Origin: Priapulus caudatus
Lineage: Eukaryota; Priapulida; Priapulimorpha; Priapulimorphida; Priapulidae
Reading direction: 5' to 3'
Assembly: GCF_000485595.1 (NCBI RefSeq)
Contig: NW_014577208.1
Location: 137,968 to 194,464, forward strand
Length of the DNA stretch: 56,497 bases
The notes under the pieces were generated by a model that made no database searches, was not told the origin of the DNA, and saw only the letters and a list, made by a program, of their open reading frames with translations. Shown here in pieces: positions 1 through 11,942 of this stretch; positions within the stretch are counted from its first letter, which is position 1, and every line of letters starts with the position of its first letter. The position numbers and the translations under genes are program-made.

Positions 1-50
<50 letters not shown>

Positions 51-118
51 ACGCGCGCGCGCACGCACACATACACACACACACACGCACGCACGCACGC
101 ACGCACGCATGCACGCAC
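1..118. repeat. (AC)n/(GCAC)n microsatellite
   Basis: The window opens inside a CA dinucleotide tract that becomes ACGC-type repeats. Alternating purine and pyrimidine bases dominate. The left end is cut by the window edge. Confidence 0.95.
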
Positions 119-1400
119 GTACGCGCACAACAGACGCGTGATGCTCAACGAAAAACGAAGAGCGAAAATGAAAACTGCAAACGATTTCGAAGATCTATTT
201 ATCGCGATAAATAATCAGCCCTAAAGTTTATCTCTGATGTTTTCGGATTTCACGTGTAAATGTCTTTTTATGGTTTCCATAAACAGTCAGTCGCTGAGTC
301 TGACGCGGAATGACCGTACGGTTGCCATGGTGTACAGCTAATCATGTCTGCTCGATATAGTGCTCATGTATGGCTCTACTTGCACGTTTATGCGAGCATC
401 ATTCTGCTCGCCTCGATCGTTCTATTAGCATTAGCTCGATCGTTCTATTAGCAATCATTTGCAGTGTTACACATTAATTGTACGACGGTTTTCAGAGAAG
501 ATTGTTTCTCTATGTAGTTGTGATCGATTCTGGAGAAACTGAGACCTACGTCAACATATTGATATATTTCATAAGATTCGCTACGTCCTATCTACACGAT
601 GGGGGAGGCCTGGGAGCAAAGTCAACAGTCATGCATTACAGGCGATGGCTTCGTAGATACCTAGCGTTTTCTTTATCGCTTGCAATGTGGCGGCGACGTT
701 GAATTTCATTATATAGGCAAGTATTCTCCAAGTATCGTAAATTTGATAGTTGCCAATTCAATATGTCGGATTCTTAAGGGAGCATCTCTGTCTTTGTCTT
801 TCAGTGAATTCTCATTGCCATCAATGACCGAGCTTATGAAAGCGCCTTGCCTGCCACAGTCTCACAGGCAGCGCTGGGGGAGATGACATGGAACATTCAA
901 CAAGGTCTTTAATTTGCCTAAACACACTTTACCGTGAATTTTTCGTTTTCCGATTGTTTCTGGATTCACGAACGATAACGGAACTGTTTGTTCTACAATT
1001 AGTTTTCGTGTTGTTTCGGGTCTACGATTGCTACGCAACACATTTAATAATTGCTGTATCATTCCGCGGACCTCCCTATAGTATATTACCGCGCCCTCTT
1101 ACTGTTAGCGAATACTATGTTATCCCTATGATGACATTTCCCCATTACTCTTCCCTAATGTGACCGGTAATGAAAGCTACTATGCGATGCCGACTATCAT
1201 TTAAAGCCTGCAAAAGGCTAAATAAGGGGGGTTGACGACGTATATAATAAACGCATTAAAATTTATATGCAAATTATATATGCAAATCAGCTTTTAAATG
1301 GAAGAAATTAGAGTAATTGAACCTCAATAAGAAATACGTTGTCGGCAGCTGTGCACACTCCAGCACGGCTTCCATAGTGACTATATACTATATAGAATAA
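119..1400. other. Intergenic sequence, no gene recognised
   Basis: Mixed-composition DNA with short open frames only, the longest being 91 codons at 888-1163. None shows a recognisable domain. A 19-base phrase around TTAGCTCGATCGTTCTATTA is repeated in tandem near 410-450. Confidence 0.6.
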
Positions 1401-1401
1401 A

Positions 1402-1404
1402 TAA

Positions 1405-1489
<85 letters not shown>

Positions 1490-1606
1490 GTTGTGTGCGT
1501 GTGCGTGTGCGTGTGCGTGTGCTGTGCGTGTGCGTGTGCGTGGCGTGTGCGTGCGCGACGCGTGTGCGGTGTGTGTGTGCGTGTGAGTGTGTGTGTGTGT
1601 GGGGGG
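1402..1606. repeat. (AT)n then (GT)n microsatellite
   Basis: About 20 bases of AT repeat run directly into about 68 bases of pure GT, then a degenerate GT/GC tract. Open frames across it are only low-complexity Cys-Val or Thr-His strings and are not genes. Confidence 0.95.
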
Positions 1607-1644
1607 CATGAAACAGTAACCTATGCACTTCGTCTCTGGAAAAG

Positions 1645-2041
1645 GTAGTTTTTTTTCAATTTTGTGTGTGTAGAAATATCCGGCACTAGAATGCCCAAAT
1701 CTGAATTTTACACGTCTGGTAGATGACTTATAGGTGGTTAAAGAGCATGAAAAGTAAGATGGCTATGTCGAGAAATCCTGCCATTCTGTCAAGTTATGTA
1801 GCCATGGTGACCGATCCCCTGTATTTGTGAGGGAAACGAGATCCGACAACTTGCTGGAAATCTGCATCGAGTGAAGCCTGGACCTTGATACTGCGCTCAT
1901 TTAGCATGAATAATGTGTATGTTGTGTACGCACTGCACCCGTTGTAAGCGTTTTTATTTCATTTGTGTATGCTGCTTATTCAGACCTGTGTATGGACGTT
2001 CTCTACAGTTGCAAAACACATAGACTTCTGTAGCCATACCC
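1645..2041 (+). repeat. Old dispersed repeat, copy 1
   Basis: This segment aligns in the same orientation to 12240-12620. Shared landmarks in the same order are a CACTAGA phrase, TGTCAAGT followed by GTAGCCATGGTGACCG, CATGAATAA followed by GTGTATGT, GCTTATTCAGACCTG and TATGGACG. The copies differ by many substitutions, so this duplication is older than the R1/R2 blocks. No coding potential is visible. The family is not recognised. Confidence 0.7.
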
Positions 2042-2177
2042 CATAACGTAGTGTAGCTCTGCATACGCCAACTTAATTCATTCGCAAAATGTGTTGAAAT
2101 ATTAGGGCATGCGTTTTCCTATCGTATAGAGACTGCGTGCTTCAGATAGGGATCATTGCCTGATCAGGGATGGTGGC

Positions 2178-3116
2178 TAGATAGGTAGATAGGTAGGTAG
2201 GAGGTATGGTAGGTAGTAGGTAGGTGAGGTAAGTAGGTAGGTAGGTAAGGTAGGTAGGTAGGTAGGTTAGGTAAGGTAGGTAGTAGGTAGGTAGGTAGGA
2301 GTAGGTAGGTCAGGTAGGTAGGTAGGTAAGGTAGGTAGGTAGGTAGGTAGTAGCTAGGTAGGTAGGTAGGTAGTAGGTAGGTAGGTAGGTAGTAGGTAGT
2401 AGGTATGTAGGTAGTAGGTAGTAGGTAGGTAGGCGTAGGTAGGTAGGTTAGGTAGGTAGGTAGGTAGGTAGGTAGCGTAGGTAGTAGTAGGTTAAGGTAG
2501 TAGGTTAGTAGGTAGGTAGGTAGGTAAGTAGGTTAGGCTTAGGTAGGTAGTAGGTAGTAGGTAGGGTGTAGGTAGGTAGGTAGGTAGGGTAGGTAGGTTA
2601 GGTAAGGTAGGTTAGGGTAGTAGGTAGTAGGTAGGTAGGTACCGGTAGGGTAGATAGGTAGGTTCGGTAGGTTAGGCGTAGGTAGGTAGGTAGGTAGGTA
2701 GGTAGTAGTAGTAGTAGGTAGGTAGGTAAAGGCTAGGTAGGTAGGTAGGTAGGTATGGTAGGTAGGTAGGATAGGTAGGTATGGTAGGTAAGGTAGAGTA
2801 GGTAGTAGGTAGGTAGTAGGTAGTTAGGTAGGGTAGGTAGGTAAGTAGGTAGGTAGGTAGGTAGGTAGGGGTAGGTAGGTAGGGTAGGTAGGTAGTAGGT
2901 AGGTAGGTAGGTAGGTAGGAGGTAGTAGGTAGGTAGGTAGGTAGGTTAGGTAGGTAGGCTAGGTAGGTAGGTAGGTAGGTAGGTAGGTAGGTAAGGTAGG
3001 TAGGTAGGTAGGTAGGTAGAGGCTAGGAGGTAGGTAGGTTAGGTAGGTAGTAGGTAGTAGTAGGTAGGTAGTAGGTAAAGGTAGGTAGGTAGGTTAGGTA
3101 GGTAGGTAGGTAGTGT
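2178..3116. repeat. (GGTA)n tetranucleotide array, left part
   Basis: About 940 bases of GGTA units with frequent one-base losses (GTA, GGTTA, GGTAA). It is continuous with the next two arrays and together they span about 2.6 kb. Confidence 0.97.
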
Positions 3117-3190
3117 AGGCAGGCAGGCAGGCAGGCAGCAGGCAGGCAGGGGCAGGCAGGCAGGCAGGCAGGCAGGCAGCAGGCAGGCCA

Positions 3191-3221
<31 letters not shown>

Positions 3222-3273
3222 CAAGGCATAGGCAGGCAGGCAAGGCAAGGCCGGCAGGCAGGCAGGCAGGCGG

Positions 3274-3321
<48 letters not shown>

Positions 3322-3341
3322 CCAGGCCAAGCAGGCAGGCA

Positions 3342-3388
<47 letters not shown>

Positions 3389-3509
3389 CCAGCAGGCAGG
3401 CAGGCGGCAGGCAGGCAGGCAAGGCCGAGGCAGGCAGGCAGGCAGGCAGGCAGCAGGCAGGCAAGGCAGGCCGTGCAGGCATGGCCAGCAGCAGGCAGCA
3501 GGCAGGCCA

Positions 3510-3560
<51 letters not shown>

Positions 3561-3655
3561 CGCAGGCAGGCAGGCAGGCAGGCAGGCGGCAGCAGGCAGG
3601 CAGGCAGGCAGGCAGCAGGCAGGCAGCAGGCAAGCAGCATGGGGGGGGGCAGGCA

Positions 3656-3698
<43 letters not shown>

Positions 3699-3717
3699 CG
3701 GTCAGGCAGGCAGGCAG
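3117..3717. repeat. (GGCA)n core of the tetranucleotide array
   Basis: At 3117 the unit changes abruptly from GGTA to GGCA (CAGG/CCTG) and at about 3717 it changes back. The phase of the repeat is kept, so a T-to-C variant unit seems to have been amplified inside the array. Open frames of up to 205 codons on the - strand (Ala-Cys-Leu-Pro repeats) are low-complexity artefacts. Confidence 0.97.
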
Positions 3718-4754
3718 GTAGGTAGGTAGGTAGGTAGGTAGGTAGGTTAGGTAAGGTAGTAGGTAGGTAGGTAGGTAGGTAGGTAGGTAGGTAGGGTATG
3801 GTAGGTAAGGTAGGTTTTTTTTAAAAGGTAGTAGGTAGGTAGGTAAGGTAGGTAGTAGGTAGGTAGGTAGGTAGGTAGGTAGTAGTAGGTAGTAGGTAGG
3901 GTAGGTAAGGGTAGGTAGGTAGGGTAGGTAGGTAGGTAGGTAGGTAGGTAGGTAGGTAGGTAGGTAGGTAGGGTAGGTAGGTAGTAGGTAGGTAGGTAGG
4001 TAGGTAGGTAGCTAGGTAGGTAGGTAGGTGGTTAGTAGGGTAGGTAGGTAGGTAAGTAGGTAGTAGGTAGGTAGGTAGGTAGTAGGTAGGTAGGTAGGTA
4101 GGTAGGTAGGTAGGTAGGTAGGTAGTGTAGGTAGGTAGTAGGTAGGTAGGTAGGTAGGGTAGGTTAGGTAGGTAGGGTAGGTAGGTAGGTAGGTAGGTAG
4201 GTAGTAGGTAGGTAGGTAGGTAGGTAGGTAGGTAGGTAGGTAGTAGGTAAGGTAGGTAGTAGTAGGTTAAGTGTAGTAGTAGGTAAGGTAGGTAGGTAGG
4301 TAGTAGGTAGGTAGGTAGGCTAGGTAGGTCAGGTAGGTAGGTAGGTAGGTTAGTTAGGTAGGGTTAGGTAGGTAGTTAGTAGGTAGGTAGGTAGGTAGGT
4401 AGGTAGGTAGAGGTAGGTAGGTAGGTTAGGTAGGTAGTAAGGTAGGTAGTAGGTAGGTAGGTAGTAGGTAGGTAGGTAGGCTAGGTTAGGTAGGTATGGT
4501 AGGTAGTAGGTAGGTAGGTGGGTAGTGTAGGTAGTAGGTTAGGTAGTAGGTAGTAGGTAGGTAGGTAGGTAGGTAGGTAGGTAGGTAGGTAGGTAGGTAG
4601 GTAGGTAGGTAGGTAGGTAGGTAGATAGAGTAGGTAGGTAGGTAGGTAGGTAGGTAGGTAGGTAAGTAGGTAGGTAGATAGATAGGTAGGTAGGTAGGTA
4701 GGTAGGTAGGTAGGTGGGTAGGTGGGTATCTAGGTAAGCTGGTAGGTAGGTAGG
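3718..4754. repeat. (GGTA)n tetranucleotide array, right part
   Basis: GGTA units resume and continue for about 1 kb, with a poly-T/A interruption near 3815-3827 and some GATA units near 4675-4685. The longest clean stretch is about 4557-4624. Confidence 0.97.
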
Positions 4755-5640
4755 CAAACGCGAAGGACGCACGGACATGTTTACAAGAATCGAGCCAATC
4801 GAGCCAAGCGACTATAAAAAGGCAACCGGGACGTTCGAATTTGCTCTCCGCGAAACATATTTCATCGATCAGGCCGAGTTCTATACGGACGACTGCATCG
4901 CCAACACGCTAATATTTGAAGAAAAGCGAGAGCCGGAGAGAGTGGTCACACGCTTAGATGTATGGGCATTAGTATATGGGCTTAGATGTACGAAGAACGA
5001 TACACCATGGTACGATATACAACATGAAGAACGAAAATGCTAGTTTTCGTAAATAGAACGATCAGGTATGAATTGTATTCGGAATTCACTAACGAACGAA
5101 CTGGGGAATGGGAAAATCACCGTTAACAGTCAATAGGGAACGGGCGAGGGCTACTAGTAGTATACATGGGAATATAGAACTCGCAATCTATCATCATCTG
5201 ACTATAGTTACCAAACGCTCATGGCAATTTCGCGAAAGATTTCGAACAAGACAGACAAGTCGTCGATAAATCTCCTAACGAAGCAGAGTCAATCCCCGTA
5301 CAATCACGATTCGCATTTAACCTGCCAGTATAACTGCGATTCATTTCGTCGGTCGCCGCACCTACATACTCATATACTAGCTATAACCAACATAAATGCG
5401 CCGATGTATTAGCTAGACATGCATGTTCGTAACTAGGTAACACGCACCACGTAACTAGGTTACGAGATTTTTGAGCAGGAGCAGCGTCGGCATTGTATTA
5501 AAGGGCGGCGACGCACTAGTGATCGCCTGTCCTGGAGGCATTAGCATGGTGACGGATGCGAACATTATAACAGACGATTGACCCGTAGCCCCAATCAGTG
5601 ACCTCGGTGCGCACAACAACCGCGCTGCCGCCACTGATCT
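4755..5640. other. Intergenic sequence after the array
   Basis: The longest + strand open frame runs 4777-5043 (88 codons) and starts 22 bases after the array. It has ordinary amino-acid composition but no domain I recognise and no codon-bias signal I can judge by eye. I do not call it a gene. Confidence 0.5.
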
Positions 5641-5663
5641 ATATATAACTGATATATGTATAT

Positions 5664-5719
5664 CAGGGGTTAATAATGACAAATGTTGTCATTATAATGT
5701 TTGCCATTATTAACCCCTG
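5664..5719. repeat. Compound inverted repeat (hairpin 1)
   Basis: Arms 5664-5678 and 5705-5719 are perfect 15-base complements (CAGGGGTTAATAATG). Inside the loop lie two smaller stems (AATGACAA/TTGTCATT and ATAATG/CATTAT). The flanks are TA-rich. Confidence 0.85.
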
Positions 5720-5732
5720 GTGTATATATACA

Positions 5733-5787
5733 TATATATATCAGAAGTAGATAATAGGGAAACTATTTATTATCCCTATTATCTACT

Positions 5788-5800
<13 letters not shown>
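5733..5800. repeat. 28-bp-arm inverted repeat (hairpin 2) in a TA tract
   Basis: Arms 5733-5760 and 5773-5800 are perfect complements around a 12-base loop. The unique core of each arm is AGAAGTAGATAATAGGGA. A TA microsatellite follows to about 5842. It may be a MITE relic or a palindrome formed within AT-rich DNA. Confidence 0.85.
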
Positions 5801-5829
<29 letters not shown>

Positions 5830-5842
5830 AATATATATCATG

Positions 5843-6883
5843 GCTGGCGCTAATCAAATTGCGATATATTTGATGCGCCTGCGCGCCGCAATCTCATTTA
5901 GAGCCTGACTGGTCAAAGCTACATATTATGGTATCATTATTGTCGTTGGAAACGTGCTTGAGTGCACTAGCAAGCGTACAGTCACTAATCGGAAACATAA
6001 CAGTAGCGCGCAAACGTTTTATCGACCGTGTGGCGCCGCGTGTGGCGTCGTACGTACGGTATATGCGTAGCGTGCGTGCGTACTGTGCGTGCAGCGTGCG
6101 TGCGTGTGTAAGTGTACTGTGTGGCGCGGCGTTCGTACGTGTGTGTATATGAAGTGCTGTGAGCGTGGGCGCCAGCAGTGACTGCACCTGCTGCATCCCT
6201 CTCGTGGTCTATAGCTATTTTCTCGATATCCTTCAACTTAATTCATTATAGACTGTTTATTTCCCTGTTTCGCAAATTCCGTTACGTGTCGCGTTAGCTT
6301 TTTAGTTAATATATCTTTCGCGTTAGTTCCCTTTGTCTCATTCGCGTTATCACTGATTTTAGATCTCTATTCTGCCATTCCCTCTTAACTCTTCCGAGCC
6401 TCTTATCTACTATCCGCATTATACGCCTCTCCATATTGTCGCCTTCCGTTAGCCGCGCAGTTGATATCTCGCGATGGGGCTGAGGAGAGAGGTATTACGG
6501 CGGGCGGCGGGCATCTCCTTGCAGCCTTCATTTGATTACGACGTCTCTTGTGGGATTAAATCGATATTGAGCACGTTGCCGAAAAGCTTATACACTCGTA
6601 CAAATTGTATCAGCGACGGGATTGGCGCGCGCTGTTGCGCCGGTTGACTTCTCTCATTATCGCTTTCTCTCCACGTAAATTAAACAAAGTGAATTAAATG
6701 TTGCCATCGCGACGGTCGGCGTGTCGCCCAGCTCTGCGTACGCGGATGCGGACATCACTGGACAGCCATTCTACTTTGGCACTCGGTTTCGGGTACGGTG
6801 CGCACCTCGACGTTTGCAGACGATGAAAAACTAGAGCAGAACCAAGTGAAGTGAAGTGCGTGTTTGCGTCTGTATGAATGTGT
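5843..6883. other. Intergenic sequence, no gene recognised
   Basis: Contains a GCGTGC-rich patch near 6060-6150 and otherwise mixed sequence. Short overlapping open frames occur on both strands but none has a recognisable domain. Confidence 0.6.
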
Positions 6884-6884
6884 G

Positions 6885-6919
<35 letters not shown>

Positions 6920-6992
6920 TGTGTGTGTGTGTGTGTGTGTGTTGTGTGGTGCGCGCGCGCGCGTGCGTGGGTGTGTGTGTGTGTGCGCGTGC

Positions 6993-7027
<35 letters not shown>

Positions 7028-7070
7028 ATTGTGGTGTTGTGTGTCTGTGCTGTGTGTGTGTGTTTGCATG
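6884..7070. repeat. (GT)n/(GC)n microsatellite
   Basis: Interrupted GT repeats with a GCGCGCGC core near 6951-6962. Translated frames are Cys-Val or Thr-His strings. Confidence 0.95.
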
Positions 7071-8028
7071 CGTACGTCTGTGCTTGTGTGTTTCCGTACG
7101 TACCTTTGGTGTACGTGGAGTTCGTACGTGCTTGCGTGCTGAAGCTGAACCTAAATGCACGTGCATGCGAACGCTTTGCGGACAGACCGCACGCGGGAAA
7201 TATTCTCAAATAATAGAAATGTTAGAAGAGCTAGAATATGTTCCTAAACTCAGGCGTGTGTCTAACAACAAGTTCGGCTGATTACATGTCAAAAGACAAA
7301 CGCGCTGCGATTGGTTAGCACGAACTATACGCGTAATTATTAAGCGGAGCAGTCTTCGCATTTCATACTTAGGAATTAGTGCGCAAAAGGGACACAACGT
7401 CCCCCAGATATTGTGGTCATGCACTTACGGTATCTCACGGACATAAAATATACATGCGGCGGTAATCCCTGTCGATCTTGTCAGATCCACTCTGAGGTCT
7501 TGACCCTTTCCGTTCTCGGCGTTGCATGATGCAATCTGCGCACGCGCATGCACGCGCACGATGCAATTCGAGCGAGGTTTACGTGTAATACGATGCCGTG
7601 CGTGCTAAATGAATCGTATGTTTGCTATGCGGGCACGATAGAAAATATCGCTCTCGCATATTTAGATGAGAACTGTTTTGTAAGGGACGGCGAGTATTTA
7701 ACCGTCCAAATCCGAAAAATTGCGCAAATGCGAATTGGAATATTTCGCCTCATATTCGGTTGCACATCGCCATGATCTAATGCACACAACTAGCTACCGT
7801 TTGATGTAGTCACGGTGATGGCATAGAATGTGCATTACCAGCCAGTAAGTGCACTATTGCTAATTCCATACACCGACACAACGGAGTACGAATCTCATCA
7901 ACTGTGAAATTTTAGAATGCAGAGATTTTCGTCTATACAATGATGCCATAATTACACACACGTACAAGCATGCACGCGCGCATACACTCAAGTATACATA
8001 CGCATGCACACGCGCGCGAATAACAACA
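7071..8028. other. Intergenic sequence, no gene recognised
   Basis: A 75-codon + strand open frame at 7548-7775 has no recognisable domain. A short CA/GCAC-rich patch at about 7955-8020 leads into the TACA array. Confidence 0.55.
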
Positions 8029-8043
8029 AACAAACAAACAAAA

Positions 8044-8074
<31 letters not shown>

Positions 8075-10350
8075 CATACATACATACATACATACATACA
8101 TACATACATACAGTCAGACTACATACATGACATTCATACATAACATACATACATTCCTTACTACATTACTACGATACTAGCCCATACATACAGTAGATTA
8201 CAAGTACATAAGGCCGATACATCAATGACATACTAGATACATACAGTACAAATACTACATATACATACATAACATACATACATACTATACAATACATACA
8301 TCAACATACATAATACATACATACATACATCTATCATACACATACATACATACATACATCATATCATACATAATACATAATGACATAGCATCAACGTGGC
8401 GCTATTTGACATGACATACGTACATACACTGCCTACTACATACCTTTACAGTAATCATGCACTCGATTCCAGTACATCTACTTATATCTGTCCGTAGGCG
8501 ATTACGGCTGAGTGACAGGTTTTATCTGAGCTACATACATAGGCGATACATAACATACAGTACAGTCGTACATACATAGATACTCCGCTTACGTTGTCAC
8601 ATTCAACATACATACATACATATAAATACATACATACATACACTACACTACAATCCATCACATAAACTTAAATACATCACATACATACTACATACATAAC
8701 AAATACATACATACATACATAATACATACATCACGGGTCTGGGTCAGCATAGCATCAGCATCACCTAGGCGACCTTCAGGGCCATACACATGAGCATGCA
8801 CTGACATACATACATAACATACATACCACGTAGCATACATACAGCGTACATGCAGTCGCATCATACAATACTCCGCATACATACATAGGATGAGAAGTAG
8901 GGGTGAGGCGGGTACATACATGGTGACAGTTAGCTAGTTAGGATACTGATACATACATAAGCTACAGTACCATCCACACTTGGCGTAGCCGTGTGTTCGT
9001 AGCATTCCATTACATAGCTTGAGACTCTGGAGTGTTATGATAGCTGGGGGTGGCATTATACATTGTTTTGTTGTTTTTTATGTTGTCCAGTGTAGTATGT
9101 CAGCAGTTATCAGTACATTACGATAAGGCCATACAGGGTGGATATAGACGGTGCGAGTAGCTGAGCGAGTAGGGTGATCTTATAGGTTGGTTACGTGCGG
9201 TTTTATGAGCATTTTCATCGCCCTAATACAGTACATACAGTACACTCAGCATAATTACATACAATCATACATACATAACATACGATAGGTGGCGGTCGTA
9301 TGATCCATGATCGATTTCAGCAGTGACTAGTACAGTTATTTAGCATATGGCATCAGTATCAGGACGACTACGATATCCTACCCATGACCCACTACGATAG
9401 CATAGAAGTTGCGTAGGATACGGTGGCGCCTGCGTGCGAATCATGGACTAGCAGTGGCTACGTACTATGACGAGTGAGTATCAGCCATAGCAATATGTGT
9501 GGCATGAGCGGGGAATACTCCGCAGATTAGCGAGGTAATGACGGGGTAGGACAATACAGTACATACATACTCAGACAGTACATACATACATAGATAGATA
9601 GATACATACAACTACGATCATAGATACATAGCTACGTACAGTAGATACAGAGACGTAGCAGTACAGTACAGTAATACATACTACGATACATAGCTACTAG
9701 TGAGATCGATGGGAGCAGTGAGCGGCATGACAGTATGCAGTAGGGATGACATATGGCATGTACTACGATAATGACATACATAGCAGTGACAGTAGCATAG
9801 GGGCGATAGCATCATACATACTAGCTACTGACATACGAGGTTAGGCATGACGATACGATACATCATACATAATTACATACATACATAACATACATACAGT
9901 AATGACATAGCTAGCATATTTACATAATACATTAGCATACTACATACTACATACATAATAGCGAGTGGACAGGGGTTTTACATACATGTACATGACATGA
10001 CATGCAGTGACAGATACATAAATAGCGTAGCAGTAAAGTAATACACATAGCGATTCAATACATAGCATACATACATTACATTACATACATACTATCATAG
10101 CGATGACATACATACAGTAGCAGTGACAGTCAGTACATTGAGCATACTTGTACATCATACATGAGTGCATACATTACATAACATAGCACATACATTACAT
10201 ACGTACTTACATACATACAGACATAACATTACATACATACATACATCATACAATACATACATACATACTACATACATACATATACAATACATACAGCATA
10301 CATCAATAATAACATTACTACATATACATACATAGCATAATACATATGTA
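8029..10350. repeat. (TACA)n array, mostly degenerate
   Basis: The first 70 bases (8043-8111) are nearly pure TACA units. The following 2.2 kb are TACA units broken by short insertions and deletions, plus stretches near 8990-9540 where the unit is hard to see. Cleaner TACA returns at about 10180-10345. No gene is supported. Confidence 0.9.
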
Positions 10351-10784
10351 ACGTTTCGATCCCTCTTGTCTCTGTCCCCCTCGTTGATTCGTCGTGCCTC
10401 GCTCCGAGCGCCCTACCGCTGCAGGGGTCGGCCGAGCAAGTTCGGCAGGCCCTACCGGCCTCCGCTGGCTAGGACAGGGTTGAGGGAAGGGTGTTACTCC
10501 CCACCCAAGGTTCTACCAGGTACTGCTAGAATAGTGGACAGCCGTTGACAGTTCTTAGTAAGATAATAGGTGCTATTATTATACATACGCCGGTCCGCAG
10601 CGTCGACCGCGATGGCGTTCGGGCCTGCACGCGCCACTAATCACAACCACGGTGAGCTAAGGCGCGCGAGTAGATACAATAATGTACACAAGCACACAGG
10701 ACTAGAGCCCCTATCTGTGTTTTTGAAGTACATTATTGTTTCTAAGCGGCGCACGCGCGCCCGCCACCACTCGCAACGGGCAGC
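10351..10784. other. GC-rich unassigned segment after the TACA array
   Basis: An abrupt change to GC-rich DNA begins at about 10355 and runs to about 10540. A 60-codon open frame (10366-10548, +) and an 81-codon frame (10570-10815, +) show no domain I recognise. It could be a retroelement fragment but I cannot show that. Confidence 0.4.
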
Positions 10785-11200
10785 AGGCTTGGAAGGCTGT
10801 TTCAATAAAATATAATGCTAAATAAAATACAAATCTATTTACTACCAAGCTTAAATGTGTTCTCAATAGCTCTCTTTCAACCTATTATTGCCGACAATTC
10901 TGTTAATGACCGTCGCAAATGCTCATGCGTGCAACAAACGCTGGCTGGCCGCCATTGCTCACGCTAGCTGGCAGACTGGACACTTAAATATATAAGTGTC
11001 AGTCTGCAGCAGCGGTGAGCAATCGGCGCCGCCAGGGGCCGTTTGTTGCACGGATGAGAGTTTTGGACGGCATTTACAGGAAATATGGTGCGCAAAATGA
11101 GGTGAAGAGAAGTATAGAAAATTAACTTTGGTAGTAAATAGATTTCGTATTTGTTTAGCATTATATTTTATTGAAACGCTCCAAGTGCTTGTGCACCACT
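10785..11200. mobile_element. Foldback/MITE-like hairpin element I
   Basis: The sequence 10797-10981 is followed by its imperfect reverse complement at 10998-11179, with the centre at the palindrome ACTTAAATATATAAGT. Shared landmarks on both arms are GTTTCAATAAAATATAATGC, ATCTATTTACTACCAA, a TTGTTGCA phrase and a TGCAGACTG-type phrase next to the centre. No open frame of note. It is consistent with a non-autonomous inverted-repeat element; the family is unknown. Confidence 0.75.
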
Positions 11201-11264
11201 CCATCTCATGCGCCTACGCCGCACGCAACAGCTCGCGTCGAATCTCCTCCCGCATGGACAGAAA

Positions 11265-11490
11265 ACCACAGGCACTTGAAGCGTTTCAATAAAATATAAT
11301 GCTAAATAAATACGAAATCTATTTACTACCAAAGTCTTAATGTTTCTATACTCTTCCTGTAAATGCCGTCCAAATGCTCATTGATCTACAACAAACACTG
11401 GCTGCCGCCAAGCGCCATTGCTGCCGCTGCAGTGCTGCACACTGACACTTATATATATAATAAGTGTCAGTGTGCAGGCGCACGCTGACG
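11265..11490. mobile_element. Hairpin element II, same family, truncated
   Basis: From 11275 the sequence repeats the left arm of element I (GCGTTTCAATAAAATATAATG, ATCTATTTACTACCAA, ACAAACACTGGCTG). It reaches a similar centre, CACTGACACTTATATATATAATAAGTGTCAGTG near 11432-11466 (quoted only by position beyond the stem GACACTTAT). The second arm is lost after about 11490. Elements I and II sit head to head around about 11230. Confidence 0.65.
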
Positions 11491-11840
11491 TAGTAAGGCT
11501 GTTGGCGCGGGCAGGTTTACAGTAACATGCGAGCGCCGGCATATCTTAATTGTGTTTTTTTTTGCCGCGTTTGAATAAAAGGCTTCCGTGTCAGATAGCG
11601 GTCGCCTCGTCTCACCGCGTAGAGTAGCCGCGATGGTTTGACATGACGTACAAATGTGTGTAGAGAAATAATAAATAACAACATCACGAAAAAATATAAA
11701 CAGGCATATAAACAGGCAACGCGTTGCCGACCGGGGTGCAAAATTATTTTTCCCACGCGAGTTCCGGATACACCATAGATAGTGTTTTGTACGATGTGTT
11801 TGTATATAAGCGTGTGAGTCGGTTTAAAATTAGTGTTAGC

Positions 11841-11903
11841 GTTAGGGTTGGGTTGTGTTGGGTTAGGGTTAGGGTTAGGGTTAGGTTTAGGGGTAGGATT
11901 AGG
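11841..11903 (+). repeat. Interstitial telomere-like (TTAGGG)n tract
   Basis: Four contiguous GTTAGG-type hexamers at about 11861-11885 are flanked by variant units (GTTGGG, TTTAGGGG, GATTAGG). TTAGGG is the telomere repeat of most non-arthropod, non-nematode animals. Confidence 0.85.
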
Positions 11904-11942
11904 TAGGGTCCCTGTATACAGACTCTGTATATAGGGACCCTA
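11904..11942. repeat. 19-bp-arm inverted repeat
   Basis: Arms 11904-11922 and 11924-11942 (TAGGGTCCCTGTATACAGA) are complementary with one mismatch and a one-base gap. The hairpin lies directly at the end of the telomere-like tract. Confidence 0.85.

Noticed and set aside
3023-3656. Open frames of up to 205 codons on the - strand made of Ala-Cys-Leu-Pro repeats
   Set aside because: They are translations of the GGCA array, open in several frames at once.
4777-5043. 88-codon frame directly after the tetranucleotide array
   Set aside because: No recognisable domain, no start or splice context, and a length expected by chance.
8043-8111. CRISPR-like regular repeat
   Set aside because: It is a contiguous tetranucleotide repeat without spacers, in an animal genome.
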